Assembly: GCF_022965805.1 (NCBI RefSeq)
Contig: NC_133115.1
Span: 29,937,321-30,001,320, forward strand
Length of the DNA stretch: 64,000 bases
Direction: 5' to 3'
From: Primulina eburnea
Lineage: Eukaryota > Streptophyta > Magnoliopsida > Lamiales > Gesneriaceae
Both the position numbers and the translations under genes were made by a program. The notes under the pieces were generated by a model. It saw nothing but the letters and a program-made list of their open reading frames with translations, made no database searches and was not told where the DNA came from. Shown one piece after another: positions 1 through 11,559 of the stretch. Position 1 is the first letter of the stretch, and every line of letters starts with the position of its first letter.

Positions 1-57
1 TTGCCTTTTTCTCATTGAATGGTAAGACTACATATTGGGACTGACCTTGTGATGTAG

Positions 58-268
58 GATAAGACACAGCGGTGAAGGAGTGCCTCAAGAATTATTGAAC
101 CAAATGTTCGGTGACGAAGCAGATGCAACTGAAGAGGGGATTAGCCTTTTTATCAGTAGAAAACTGTTGAAGCTTATGAATGGGGATGTTCAGTATCTTA
201 GGGAGGCAGGGCGAGCCACTTTCATCGTCTCTGTTGAGCTTGCAATCTCGAATAGACCTCGCTCCTGA
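58..268 (+). CDS. PHYA: Phytochrome A, last exon (C-terminal part of the histidine-kinase-related domain)
   Basis: The frame reads from a splice acceptor (AG at 56-57) through about 69 residues to a TGA at 266-268. An in-frame TGA lies just upstream at 50-52, which supports an intron there rather than a longer exon. The residues include [31 protein letters not shown] and a terminal SVELA segment, which is the ATPase-like end of the plant phytochrome C-terminal output module. The MFG and LNQ pattern resembles phytochrome A more than B or C. The protein is a red/far-red photoreceptor that acts in cytosol and nucleus. Only the last exon is in the window; the rest lies to the left. The exon looks intact. 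Phytochrome identity is firm; the A subtype is by recollection of family sequence. Confidence 0.85.
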
Positions 269-1255
269 CGAAAGCTAGTTGTCCTTTGACGTTTTAGAGC
301 GAACTGTAATCACGCTGTTCTTTTGACTTTTATTCAAATCCATGTTGTAAATATGTAACCTACGTTTGAAGCCACCCAGACACTTGTTTTTGAAAGTAGA
401 TGAGAAGTGCTGGTTTTTATTTTCCTGCTGTTCTTCTAACAGTGTAGATATTGAATTTCACAAGGTGAAACCACGCAACTTTAATCTAAGTTGGCTGAAT
501 ATTATCCAAAATGCCCATAATATCATATCGATAGGATATTTCTTTTCATATAAAGTGAACGATATTAATGCGTCTTATTTTGTGAGACAAATTATTCTAA
601 AATAAGTTAAATTATATGTTTAGCCATGAGTTCAAATAACTCAGATGTATCGGTCTTATCCCTAAGCCTTACATCCTCATACATAGCCCACCATTTGATT
701 CTCGGCCTAATCTGATATTTGTTTATTTGCTTCTACTCTTATGACAAAGATATGAGATAATACACTGTATTGGAGGTAGTTAAGCATTTTTTTGGTATGA
801 ACTTACAACTTTTACAACTATTTAGTTTACGTCTTCTTAAAAGAAAGTAATCAATTTGACTTATATTATGTCCACTCCTAAATGTTATTAAATGACTCTC
901 TATCTTCTTATATAAAGTATTTACTATTCCAAGATAACAAGCTAAGGAAATGTCTAGAATAGAAACCCTTGTATTATTTTGAACACTATGACTTCCATGA
1001 ACCCTCTCATACCCAGTGACAAATCCAAGGGTGGGTCGGTACGACAGCCCCTCCCAACCCCAATCTATTAATTTAATTGATTAGGAATCTAAAAATAATT
1101 ATATTTTTTCACTTTCCTATACAGATTTTTAAATTTTTTTTGGCCCTCCAACCTCCATTTTCTGGCTCGGTCTTTACTCATACCCAACGCTATCCTTACC
1201 TACATAACTATTTAAATCTCTGTCTAATAAGATCTTTTCCTCACGAGGAATTCTA
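269..1255. other. PHYA 3' flank and AT-rich intergenic DNA
   Basis: The first few hundred bases should hold the PHYA 3' UTR; no poly(A) signal stands out clearly. The rest is AT-rich. A short open frame at 366-605 has no recognisable motif and biased composition, so it is not called. Confidence 0.4.
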
Positions 1256-1610
1256 CTAATTACATCTCTTAAAGAGTCCTAAATCCTTCTTAGTCTCATC
1301 ATCTAATCCCACTTGCGATATATATGCACTAATAATATGACAAATATCGAGTTCTAAGGCTAAAGTGGTACTCAAAATTCTATCTCCGAACCTCCTAAGC
1401 GCAACAAATGCATCCCTATAGGATTTATCCACTAGTATTTTCACTCATTTTCTAGTTTATTTGTTCTTAAATAGAAAATTTTGAAACATTCTCCTAATTT
1501 CTCAATGTTGCTTCCCTTCCGCTTTGTCTCCTAAAGACGAGCTATATTTATCTTCCTTCTTTGCATGACATCCACTGACTCTATTGACTTTACTGTCAAT
1601 ATTGTTATTT
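1256..1610 (-). pseudogene. Decayed LINE (non-LTR retrotransposon) endonuclease fragment
   Basis: On the minus strand, 1256-1444 encodes a segment containing ILVDKSYRD, GDRILS and HIISAYISQVGLDDE. This resembles the apurinic/apyrimidinic-type endonuclease of plant LINE ORF2 proteins, in which an ISAYAPQVGLDE-like motif is usual. Upstream on the same strand, to about 1610, broken frames still read like the preceding block (DVMQRRKINI and an ETK motif), with stops and a frame change. No reverse transcriptase could be recognised, so this is a 5' fragment of ORF2 or the remains of a truncated insertion. It cannot be functional. Confidence 0.55.
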
Positions 1611-4533
1611 CCAAGAGGCTATATAATCTTCATATTTCTAGTTTGAACTAGCTTCTTTACTCGCCTCAGTCCAGTAAGGTGCGAGAACCTTTGCCTATTT
1701 ATCATTGCAACCGGTTGCTACTGCAATGCGCCTGCTCATTCGACACTACACCCGAGCGTAGATGAGCGCGTCACTTAAAGCAAGCATTTCACGTTGACAT
1801 GTTTGAACTAATATCCATGGGTAGAGGTGTGACTCAATATTTGGTTTGGTTGTCACAGGCCTAACACCAACGATAATATATTTTTTACGGTGTTAGGCTA
1901 TCACCAACACTCCTCCTATATCCGGGTTTGTGATCGACTGTCCAAACAAATCAAAGAAATTGAAAATCATCAATTTGAAGTTTATCATTAAAATTTATCA
2001 ATACAAATGTAACATTAATGGATCGTGTCAATAATATTATTTTCCAAAAAAATACCTCTATTAATGTTTTTTCAACGTAAATACACCTATTAGGAGGCAA
2101 ATGAGTCCAATTACTCAGGCCCATCTCTTTTTTGGAGCCCAAAAATTTCTTTTAAAAAATATTATATATAATACTAGTTATTAGATAGCCCAAACCAAGT
2201 ATTTATTAAATGAAACTTACTTAGCATGTTATCGATTTATTCCCCAATATTCATCTGCAGACAAGCCTTAATCGACTTCAGTCGTTGCGTCGTCTCTAGG
2301 TTTGATTGAAAAACCCGTGAAGAGCTGTAAGTCTATTTTCTTGTATTTGCTTTGTTCGGGCTTCTAATTTTTTATTGTAGTTTTTTACTTTTTTCGGGGC
2401 TTTATATGGTATCTATAATCTACGCTTTTTGACTGAAATTTTGGTGGATGTAATACTTAACCGGCTTTCAAATACTCATATTGCTAATAAAATCTTGTTG
2501 ACTGTCATGGTCAAGTAGCAAATGCAGAACGAAGTTTCTCAAAGATAAAGCTCATCAAAACTTTTCTCTAATCAACCATGTCACGAGAAAGATTGAATGT
2601 GTTGGCTATGTTATCGATTGACAAAGAAATTACTGAACAACTTGATTAGTATTTTTAGCTCTAAAACTATTAGGCGGGTTGTTTTTTAGTGATCATTTTA
2701 GACATGTTTGATATTTTATTCCTTTAGTTTTTTATATTGTCTTTGACGTATTGATTTAATTTAAAGTATTGCTATGGAACGAAAAAAATATGAACACACA
2801 TTATGATTCGGAGTCCTCTTTTTAAAAGTTAGACTCAGACCCAAATATTGTTAGGATCGGCCCCGTGCACTAATAACCAAAATTATTTAAATCTTATCCA
2901 ACACATAAATGATCATATGCCTGATTAGGATACCAATCAATACTGATGGATAATACCCTTTGTTATCATCATTCATCATATCCGATCAGGACCGGACTAT
3001 CATCATGTTTGATAGTAGTATATCGTAAGATTTCGTATTCCGAAAATTGGAGTAAATAAATATATTGTTAATTAATATATACCAGTTACTTGGTGTATGC
3101 GAGTGATTGTACAGTCGTTGACTCGTTTATTTGAATACACTTCTCTAATATTTTTTGTATTATTAATTAATTATATACATTATTAATATTATGACTGACA
3201 CAATAAAACGTAAAAAATATCCCTTTGGATAAATATTTATAAAATATTTTTTTAATGTGTTTTTTTAAAATATAAAATATTTTAAAAGTTGTTTTAAGAA
3301 CAATATGTGTTTTGACAATCATTCAAAAAAAATGTTTTTTCAATAAAAAGAATTAGTTATTTTGATTTTCATCATTGCTTTCATTTATAAAAACATCAGA
3401 AAATAAATATAAATTGATTTTTTTAAACTATACTTGAAGAAAAAACTTTTACAAAAATCTTATCCGAACACATGCTTTAAGATTTTCACATATAACACAC
3501 TAAAATAATTCAAATAAGTGTGACAAAAAATCTTGTAAAAGCTGAGAGCTTGTAGAATTGTGAGTAGTTCTGCTCCTTTCAAATGAATACAAGCATTCTC
3601 AATTTATGGTTGCTGGATTCTTATATGCAAAAATAACTTTGTCTAAGATATTTCTAGAATCATAGAAGGGTTGGGTGCATTAAATGATTTGTTGGTGTCT
3701 TGCCAAAAATGGTAACCAACTGATCAGAAAAGTTGATACTGATGATAGAGAGACTGCATCAACTTTCTATCTCATTGACATACATTCTGATCTTTTGATA
3801 GCCTTGTTTCTTGTGCATGATTGATCAAAAAGATCTTATGACATATAACAGATTTGGTAGACAGGATATATAACATTGAACTTTTGAAGTCCTTCTCGAA
3901 GACCAAATGAACTGAGACTTACAGAGTGTGGTTGGGTAAGAATATGTCCAATTGTAATACTAAAGTAGTCTGGTCCGGTTGAATGTGCACTGTGATATGG
4001 TCTGGAGAAATTCGATTGCAATAAATGTGGTTAGACTTATTGAGCTCCGGTTCCAACACCTGTAAATACATTTAAAGATGGTTGGATCGTATGAAAATTA
4101 GATATTATTTGTTATCACCAAAACTAAGAGATTACGGTCTACAATTACTCCATTTCTGGTTATGACAATACTAAGCCCTTAATGCAATTCAAATACTACA
4201 AGACAAGTACAAGGATATGAACAACATGAAATGATCAAATTTCATCAAGTTAATGAAATATCATTTTACAAAATAATATAAAAACAAACTATTACACCTA
4301 CGGTTAACCTAAATCTACTATTTCCGCTGCAGCTTTCATTACCACCACCACCACCACCACTGTCTCTTCCCTTATCATGTTCTGATATTTTCCTTCTCCT
4401 TTCTTTCTCAATTTTTTTTTCTAGCTTCATTTTTTTTCCCTCCGGCTTCTTCCCACTCATTTGATTATCCCACCTCTTTATCATCACCATGTTGTATAAT
4501 CAAACATTTTTTGCATTTGGATTGCATGAGGGG
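1611..4533. other. AT-rich intergenic DNA, no gene recognised
   Basis: No coding frame with a recognisable motif was found. A (CCA)n-like microsatellite lies near 4340-4361 and creates a spurious glycine-rich reading on the minus strand. A segment at about 4047-4100 has a diverged partner at about 6640-6700, on the other side of the solo LTR. Confidence 0.35.
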
Positions 4534-6405
4534 TGTGGGGACCCAGACGCTAATCAAGTTCTTAATCAATTACAATAAAGAGGGTCTATTTTTTTTTAAA
4601 ATAATATAAAATACGGAACGTAATGGAACCCATTCGATTATATACATCGAAAGTAAAGTACAAGTCTTATACTATATACAATCAATCCAAAATAAGGTTT
4701 AATGACAACATATCAAGTGTTCAAACCATATCTCTAATCAGAGTCCGTAGTTTCCACTCTAATCACGATCTCTCTTTATCTCCTTGACCCTGAACATGTC
4801 CCACCTGTTGCCATGCACACATACAAACACGAGAACAGCCGGATAACTCCGGTGAGAAATATATCCCAGTATAAATCAACGAAACATGCAATCATATAAA
4901 CAATGTAAAAGCGTGTAACAGATATCAGTAACATGTATCAAAATCTGAAACATAATCAATATAAAATCGTCAATCAGTCTCGTGACTCCACGTCTCAGAC
5001 TAGACTCAATCCTAGTCAAGGGATCCCGGTTTCCAGACGTTGGTATTCCATATCGAATATCAGTAATAGAAGAAACTCCAATTCTATTCAACATTGATAT
5101 AACCAAACATCCAGTGTCTTGATCTATCCGTCACAGACTCTGACACTTTCGCCAATTCACTATCTTGTGACAATGTGCAATGTGCCAGTGACGATTCTAT
5201 CACTATCGGCACCTCTGTCACAAGATCACTCAACTAATACTCGTCTAATACATGCTTTCTATAAATCAATAGAACAAGCATATCAATTCAAATCAATGCA
5301 CACAATAACAATAAGTATGTGATTTAGGGAAACTCAAGTATATCATACTCGAGTCGTTCTCTCACTACCACATTGACTTATACCTTTCTTTTATTGCAGT
5401 TCAGACGACGTTCCTGCTGGGAATTCCAAGTATGTCAATATTCAATCTGATAATGACAATATCAAGTAGTACAATATCAATATACTGCTCCAATCAATAC
5501 CAATCTGATCAATCTGGATATAACTCAAAACTAACGGCATAACGGAACAATCTCGATATCCCGGTCAATACAACATCAGCAAATAATAATTACAATCTAT
5601 AACCAATATTCCATACAATCTGTAATTAATCAATAATCCAAATATGTCCGATATCAATCGATATACTCTGAAAATCATAACAATTCTATAATCAATCTGT
5701 TTCTCAATCTGACTTCGATTCTATGATGTCTAACATGTCAAGAACATCATATATGAATTATATTCGATTCTGGTAATATCATAATTTCAAGACATCTCAC
5801 AACTTAAGAAAACTTACGTCTGTATGAAGCATGTGTCACTAGGAGCACAGTATTGAAGTCGGATTGAAATTCTGACGGACGAATTTTCCGCAAACTTCAA
5901 ATTCCTAAAATAATAGGCGTAAGGATTTCTGGCAACAATTTCTCGACTCTTGCTGATTCTGAGGGAGGAATAAAATATTTGTACGTATATATTTGCATGC
6001 CAAAGCCATGTGGCACATTTCTTCAAGCTGCATGTCTCGCGCATATGCGCGACATCAACCGGCACATATGCGCGAGACCTACTGATCTCCGCACACTTCA
6101 TCTCGGCAGCTCGCGCATATGCGCGCACCCTCGCCACGCATATGCGCGAGGTTCTCTGGACATGGCACTTTCTTTCCGAACAACTCGCGCATATGCGCGC
6201 ACACTCTCCGCACATATGCGCGAGGCCCTCTGCCTCTTTCGCGCATGTGCGCGCATCAGTGTCGCGCATATGCGCGAGGGGTATTGTTCCTCGCACACAT
6301 TCCATGTATTTTCTCGTCTTTCCCGATCCGATCCTTTCCGTCCATAATTACAGCAAATTATAAATCAATAATCGCAAATTATCAAATAAAATCCCGGACA
6401 TTACA
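4534..6405 (-). mobile_element. Solo LTR of a Ty3/gypsy (chromovirus-like) retrotransposon
   Basis: The 1,872-bp segment starts TGTGGGGACCC and ends CCCGGACATTACA, so it has TG...CA termini. It is flanked by perfect 5-bp duplications AGGGG (4529-4533 and 6406-6410). Read on the minus strand it begins TGTAATGTCCGGG and ends GGGTCCCCACA, a form I know from plant chromovirus LTRs, so I place it on minus. There is no internal coding region, PBS or second LTR. This is what LTR-LTR recombination leaves behind. In minus orientation the LTR holds a palindrome array followed by a TATA-like box (5986-5991), listed separately. The boundaries are firm; the lineage is an inference from the terminal sequence. 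Confidence 0.85.
6036..6280. repeat. Array of CGCGCATATGCGCG palindromes in the solo LTR
   Basis: About nine copies or half-copies of a 14-16 bp palindrome built on CATATG with CGCG/GCGC arms occur here. TCGCGCATATGCGCGA at 6037-6052 and a copy at about 6263-6278 are perfect. Spacing is roughly 20-45 bp. On the LTR strand (minus) the array lies in the first quarter of the LTR and ends about 45 bp upstream of a TATATA motif at 5986-5991. This position suggests a U3 enhancer. The open frames that cross the array on both strands are by-products of the repeats. Confidence 0.8.
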
Positions 6406-7125
6406 AGGGGTCTCCGGGAGTCAAGGTGCCGTTGAGAACGAGTGATTTGGCTGGATAAAGCTTCAACGGTCTTGGAGGTATATATGGAGTTTGATCGATT
6501 GAAAGTGATCGAGGGCAAAAGAGTTATAGGTTCACATCTTGATGATGAATGTATGATCCAAAACATACATGTGGCAGATCCAGTCTGGAGAAGCCCAGCT
6601 GCAAGAAATGCCAGCTAGATTTCTTGAACTTCAATTCTAAAACTTGTAAATACATTTAAAAAACGATTGGATCATATAATAGTTAAGTACAAACTAAGGA
6701 AATACAATCTAACATGATACACTGAATAAGAATTTTATATTTCCGCAGAAATTATACTATCTTGAAATTATTATCGCGTTAAAACAACACAATAAGTTGG
6801 AAATAGCAAGTCATAAAGTGAGTAAAGTGTGGAGTTGGTAGATATATATAATCCCATAATGGTTACCAAATTGGTTTACCAACTCCTCGGACATGTTTCT
6901 TATTGTACAATAAAACATTTTTGTTTTCATGCTATACTACATATGTCGTACACACATATTAATTAAATATTATGTTCATTCATTACCTATATGTACAGTA
7001 ATTGTTTTGGGTATTTAATACATCGATCTCGTGCTATCTTAATTACTTTTAAAAAAAAAATGAAAAAAATAAATTGTATATTGTAGATTATAATTTACAT
7101 CTCATGAAATTTTATATATTAAATG

Positions 7126-7130
<5 letters not shown>
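6406..7130. other. Intergenic DNA
   Basis: Apart from the right-hand target duplication (6406-6410), nothing definite is seen. A short open frame at about 6449-6617 (+) has no motif I recognise. Confidence 0.3.

Positions 7131-7190
<60 letters not shown>
7131..7190. repeat. (AT)n microsatellite, about 30 units
   Basis: An uninterrupted run of alternating A and T over about 60 bp. Confidence 0.95.
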
Positions 7191-7192
<2 letters not shown>

Positions 7193-7648
7193 AACACGAG
7201 CTGGCATGTCTTTCATCATTTTGCATTGTAATTGCTTTATAAGCACGTAACTTTTTTATCCTTAACTTTTACTATTCAAATATTACGCCTTTTCATTTCT
7301 TCAACGAATTCGCCGATACATAAAATCAAGTAACCAGAACGTTATATATTTTCCATATATTGTTTAAGATTAAGAATCAAAATATTTGTTTCTTCGATGA
7401 AAAAGAAATTCTTATTTATTAATTAATTAACTAAATACGTTGCATTCATATTGTTAAAATAAAAAAAAAAAATTAACAAAATTAGAAATAGCAATGGTGC
7501 GGGACAGGGCAGGTTGACCATTCCGATTCATGTCCTCGAATTTCATCTCTACCACATCCTCGCCTCGATTTCCGAATCTCGTCTTCATTTATATTTCAAA
7601 AATATTAATAGAGCAAAAGGGGGTGCGTACGAGGATTATCCGAACCAA

Positions 7649-7750
7649 AACTTATTATTATTAATATTAATATTAATACTAATAATAATAATAATATTAT
7701 TATTATTAATACTAATAATATTATTATTTTAATTATTAATATTATTTTTG
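7649..7750. repeat. Imperfect ATT/AAT microsatellite
   Basis: A run of TTA, ATT and AAT trinucleotides with interruptions. It follows a short GC-rich segment (7497-7640) that could be the end of another decayed MITE, which I could not delimit. Confidence 0.8.
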
Positions 7751-7908
7751 GAGCGAGTTAGAGGATGTGGATAATATGCTCATAGCAACCTTGAACTATT
7801 TCGGATATTTTAAAATATCTCCGAACTCGAACCAGAAAAAATTGAAGATAACTATATCCGTTTCAGGTTTCTCCTCGGTCCTCAAACTCGTGAAGAAAAT
7901 AATAAAAA

Positions 7909-8069
7909 CTGGTATGAGACGATCTCACGAGTCATGTTTCGTATTATTTGAGTCATCCATGAAAAAGTATTACTTTTTATTCTAATAGTATTATTTTTTA
8001 TTGTGAATATCTGTAGGATTGACTCGTCTCACAGATAAAGATTTGTGAAACCGTCTCACAAGAGACCTA
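7909..8069 (-). mobile_element. MITE of the GAGACCGTCTC family
   Basis: A diverged copy of the roughly 180-bp element clustered at 59-61.5 kb. It keeps the palindromic GAGACnGTCTCAC ends, the inner AAAGTATTACTTTT segment and the GACTCGTCTCACA block. Orientation is given relative to the copy at 60801-60983. Confidence 0.7.
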
Positions 8070-8520
8070 TTAGAAGAAAATTGTCATCCTCAAAAGAATG
8101 TACGTAAAACAATAAATTTTAGGCATGGTTGTCGACATAAATTGTAGTATCATATTTAAGTTTTAATTATCGTATATATTAATACTTATATTAATACTTA
8201 ATACAAAAAAATATAAGTTCATAATATATAAATCTTAATTATTACGCAATAATATGTATAGGATGCAATATTCAATTTACCATATTAATTTTGGTTTTCG
8301 TACCTCAAAAATATTAAGAAACTTTAGATAACTTCTAGAAATTCAAACTTCGTCCTTTATTGAACATGCCGAGTGAAATTAAATTCTTACATATTTTCAA
8401 AAAAATATTAAAAAATATATATTACATCTTAATATATATTTTTTTAAAAATTTCTAAAAAGATAAATCAAAACAAGTATCATCAATTGCCGACTACTAAT
8501 TGCACAAAAGAATTGATTAA
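8070..8520. other. AT-rich spacer, 3' flank of the germin-like gene
   Basis: No gene or repeat recognised. The germin-like gene on the minus strand ends at 8521, so its 3' UTR and poly(A) site should lie here. Confidence 0.4.
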
Positions 8521-9283
8521 TCATTTCTTGGGTGCCAATTTGGATTTAATCTTCTCGATCTCCTTCGTCCCAACCTGGAAGGCCTTGGTCAGAACATTAT
8601 CCGGCACCGGCGGCGAAGCGGCAAACAATGTGGCGGCGATGGACTGCGTGCCGGGGAGCTGGCTGTTGAACGCCGCGATCGCCGCCGCAGCAACCTTGCC
8701 ATTGTTCTTCTGGAAGTGGACCAGGCCTCTGGGGAAAACAAAGACCTCCCCTTTCTTGATAGTCTTGGAGAAGAGGACATTGGCGGTGGTTATGAAGCCC
8801 ACATCAATTTCGCCCTCGAGAACGAAAACGATCTCGGTGGCGCGTGGGTGCGTGTGAGGCGGATTGAGACCGCCCGGGGCATAGTCGACGCGAGAGATGG
8901 ACACGCCGAGTGTGTTAAGACCGGAATCCTCATCACATTAGCGGCGTTGACCAGCGACCCAACGGAGTTGTTGACTACTCCGGGCTTAGCTAGGCCGGCG
9001 AAGAAGAAGTCCTCCGCCGTCGCGTTTGACTTACAAGCAAATCCATTCAATCTTACATCTGTCAGAATTGCCTCTTTATTAACTCGAAAACGACGATGAA
9101 CGAAAAAAATACAAATCTTAGCTGAAATTCAAATGAAAAATTCACAAACAAAGTACCAGAAGTAAGATCAGCAACACAGATATCTTGAAGCAAATCTGGA
9201 TCAGCAGAAGCTTTGCTGGTTAACAAGATTACGGCCATGATTACCAGTATCCCTCGGCACATAACAGCAGAAGCAGCAGCCAT
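8521..9283 (-). CDS. Germin-like protein, two exons, with a one-base frameshift in exon 2
   Basis: Exon 1 is 9157-9283 and exon 2 is 8521-9058, separated by a 98-bp intron (9059-9156) with GT and AG ends. The product is a secreted cupin of about 221 residues. Exon 1 gives a signal peptide and the LQDICVAD block; exon 2 continues with NGFACKS (the second cysteine of the conserved disulfide), FFFAGL, the first cupin box PGGLNPPHTHPRATE and the second box FPRGLVHFQKN, so the three histidines and the glutamate that bind manganese are present. The start is the ATG at 9281-9283; an in-frame ATG 12 codons upstream is less likely because it precedes the signal sequence. The exons sum to 665 bp, and the frame slips by one base at about 8921-8924, after ANVMRIP and before the SRVDY block. 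One C appears missing there. Either the allele is damaged or this is a sequencing error. Confidence 0.88.
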
Positions 9284-9410
9284 TGCTAGATTCGATCGTG
9301 TCACACAGTTTAAAAACAAAAATTCTTGAAAAGGGTGTAATTATAAGCAAGGAGAAAGTGCTGAAGTTGGAAGAATGAATGGATGTCTTTCTTTGGATAC
9401 GAATGGATAG

Positions 9411-9418
9411 ATTATATA
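9411..9418 (-). promoter_or_regulatory. TATA box of the germin-like gene
   Basis: The minus strand reads TATATAAT about 130 bp upstream of the start codon, a normal distance allowing for a roughly 100-nt leader. Confidence 0.6.
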
Positions 9419-10808
9419 GAATCTAAAAGTTTGAACGTGAAGTGGCGTGAACATGTTGCCTGCTTCGTAAACCCAAAGTTACTTAAAAATATTAGATTTC
9501 AAATCTGTCCATTTTCATAATAAAAATAATAATTTTGGTATAAAAATAATAATTTTTTATGAATGACGTCTCGCAATAACCATGAGACCGTCTCATCTGA
9601 TTTCGATTTTATTTTAATATATTTTACCATCGATTGAATTTAAATTATTTAATTCAATAGTTTCCAGATTTGAGTAGATTTAGAATGCATAAAAATTAAA
9701 TTAGCTCATGAGCATACATAATTTGAGTCTTTGTTGAATAGAGATACTTGATAATTAAGCTTGAACCATAACTCAAACTTGAACTTTGATTTTAGCAATC
9801 GAGCTAAATCAATTTAATTTTCAAGATTCAAGCAAAATAAATAAAGTTCAAATTCAGATATAACATGTAGTAGTAATTAAATACATGTTAAATTAAATAA
9901 TCATATAATACAAAACTTTTATCATAAAAAACTATTTCAAAAAATCTTAAATGCAATCATGTAAATTCTCTATCTGTTTATTTTTTATTTAAGTGGGAAT
10001 CCAGCTGGACAAAATTTTAGTAGATATTCGTAATTTTTGTTCTTTAATGTTATAAAATTTTAGTTTTAGTCATGTATCTTCTAAATTTTATTCATTTTTC
10101 ACCATGAATACTAGTGTGACACCACAAATGTCAGCGTTGTATTGATGTCATATTAGCGTCATATCAGAAAAATGATTAAAATTGTCAAAAACAAAAATAA
10201 AATAAAATAAATAGAATGTACTAGGACTGAAACTTTACCATTCAAAATCGAAAAAAGACAAATAAACAGGACTAAAAATGTATTTTTTTTTCTAATAGTT
10301 TTATATTTTAATAATTTATAAAGACTAAATATTGAATGATTTTCTGAAAAATTTTGTGTGTAGAACAAGCTTACTTGAAAATTGTTCTCCAAGTCTAAAT
10401 CACGAATGAGTAATCAACACAAATTATTAGAAGTACACTAAAATAATTGGCCAGATCAACAAGATCTGCTGCTTAACAAATTAGGGCCATTGAAATCATA
10501 TGATAAATGTACAAATTATGCATAATGATTTTCAATTATGTTAACTTAAAATTATTTGTAAACATTGAAAATAATTGTTTTCTTTTTCTTATTTCAAATT
10601 GATTATTAGAAAAGTGATATCAAGGTCCAATGACTGATATAGACGCAAAATTTAATTGCTAAAGTTGATCAATGGAGATCAAATCAAGGTACAACAACAT
10701 TATATTGAAAAATCCTAAATGATAAATTTTATTCGATCCAAAATGATATATGAATATGATGAGCTGAACCGGACTGTATCTAATGAGCATAAGGATAAGC
10801 ATAGGGGA
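9419..10808. other. AT-rich intergenic DNA with MITE remnants
   Basis: A remnant of the GAGACCGTCTC MITE family lies at about 9510-9600, with one recognisable end (ATGAGACCGTCTCAT). The rest is AT-rich without recognisable genes. Confidence 0.4.
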
Positions 10809-11332
10809 TAGGGGTGTCAAAATGCAACACGACCCGTCAACCCGACACGACCCAAGACGAAAAAAATCATGTTTGGTTTGGGGTTTTTCGTGTTCGGGTT
10901 AGTGCAAGGTTAGAAGGGTTTCGGGTTGGGTCACGGGTTGACTCGATTTTTTTTTTAGAAAATATTACCTATATTTTTATATATGGTATGTTTGAACAAA
11001 ATTTATTGTATATTTATATGATAAATTTTCATCATTTAATATTTATTTTATATATTTTTTAATAATTATTTATTTGATTTAATAAATATACTTTTAATTT
11101 TCAACAATTAAACTTTCAAATTTAAATCAAAAATTTTGTTATTACGTTTTTAAATTAAAATATTATTATTATTTTTTATTTTTCGAATTTTTTTTAAAAA
11201 ATAAATAAAATTCGGGTTAGGCGGGTTAGACGAGTTGAGTCGGGTTAGAAAGATTGCATCGGATTCGGGTTGGAAAAAAAAATTCACGGATTGACTCGAA
11301 ACCTGATCCATCCGACACGATTGACACCCCTA
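10809..11332. mobile_element. hAT-type MITE with inverted ends TAGGGGTGTCAA
   Basis: The left end TAGGGGTGTCAA (10809-10820) is the exact inverse of the right end TTGACACCCCTA (11321-11332). Flanking octamers are ATAGGGGA (10801-10808) and ATAAGGGA (11333-11340), which match at 7 of 8 positions, as expected for the 8-bp target duplication of hAT elements. The 524-bp body has GGGTT- and CGACCC-rich subterminal parts and an AT-rich centre. There is no transposase, so it is non-autonomous. Confidence 0.8.
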
Positions 11333-11559
11333 ATAAGGGACTAGGATACATCAATATGGAGAGTTATAAGTCCGACAAGACATGGCTAAAGGAAAGACAA
11401 GGCCCGACTAGATAGGGCTACCCGTCCAATTCGAACTGGTCTAGCTGAAAGTCATGACAAGCCTAACATAACTCTCTGAAGTGGATATCTAACTTACACT
11501 ATAATAGCAGGCTATTTCAAAAGAGATATGGATAGTTAGAATAATCCGTCCAAACAACA

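Noticed and set aside
2260..2360. A possible 5' UTR with intron (CGTCGTCTCTAGG followed by a GTAAGT-like site)
   Set aside because: No coding exon follows within several kilobases on either strand.
4266..4490. Glycine-rich frame on minus
   Set aside because: It crosses a (CCA)n microsatellite and shows no homology or gene signals.
5814..6445. Several overlapping open frames on both strands, rich in Ala-Tyr-Ala and Cys-Ala
   Set aside because: They are forced open by the CGCGCATATGCGCG palindromes of the solo LTR, occur in most frames, and have no protein motif.
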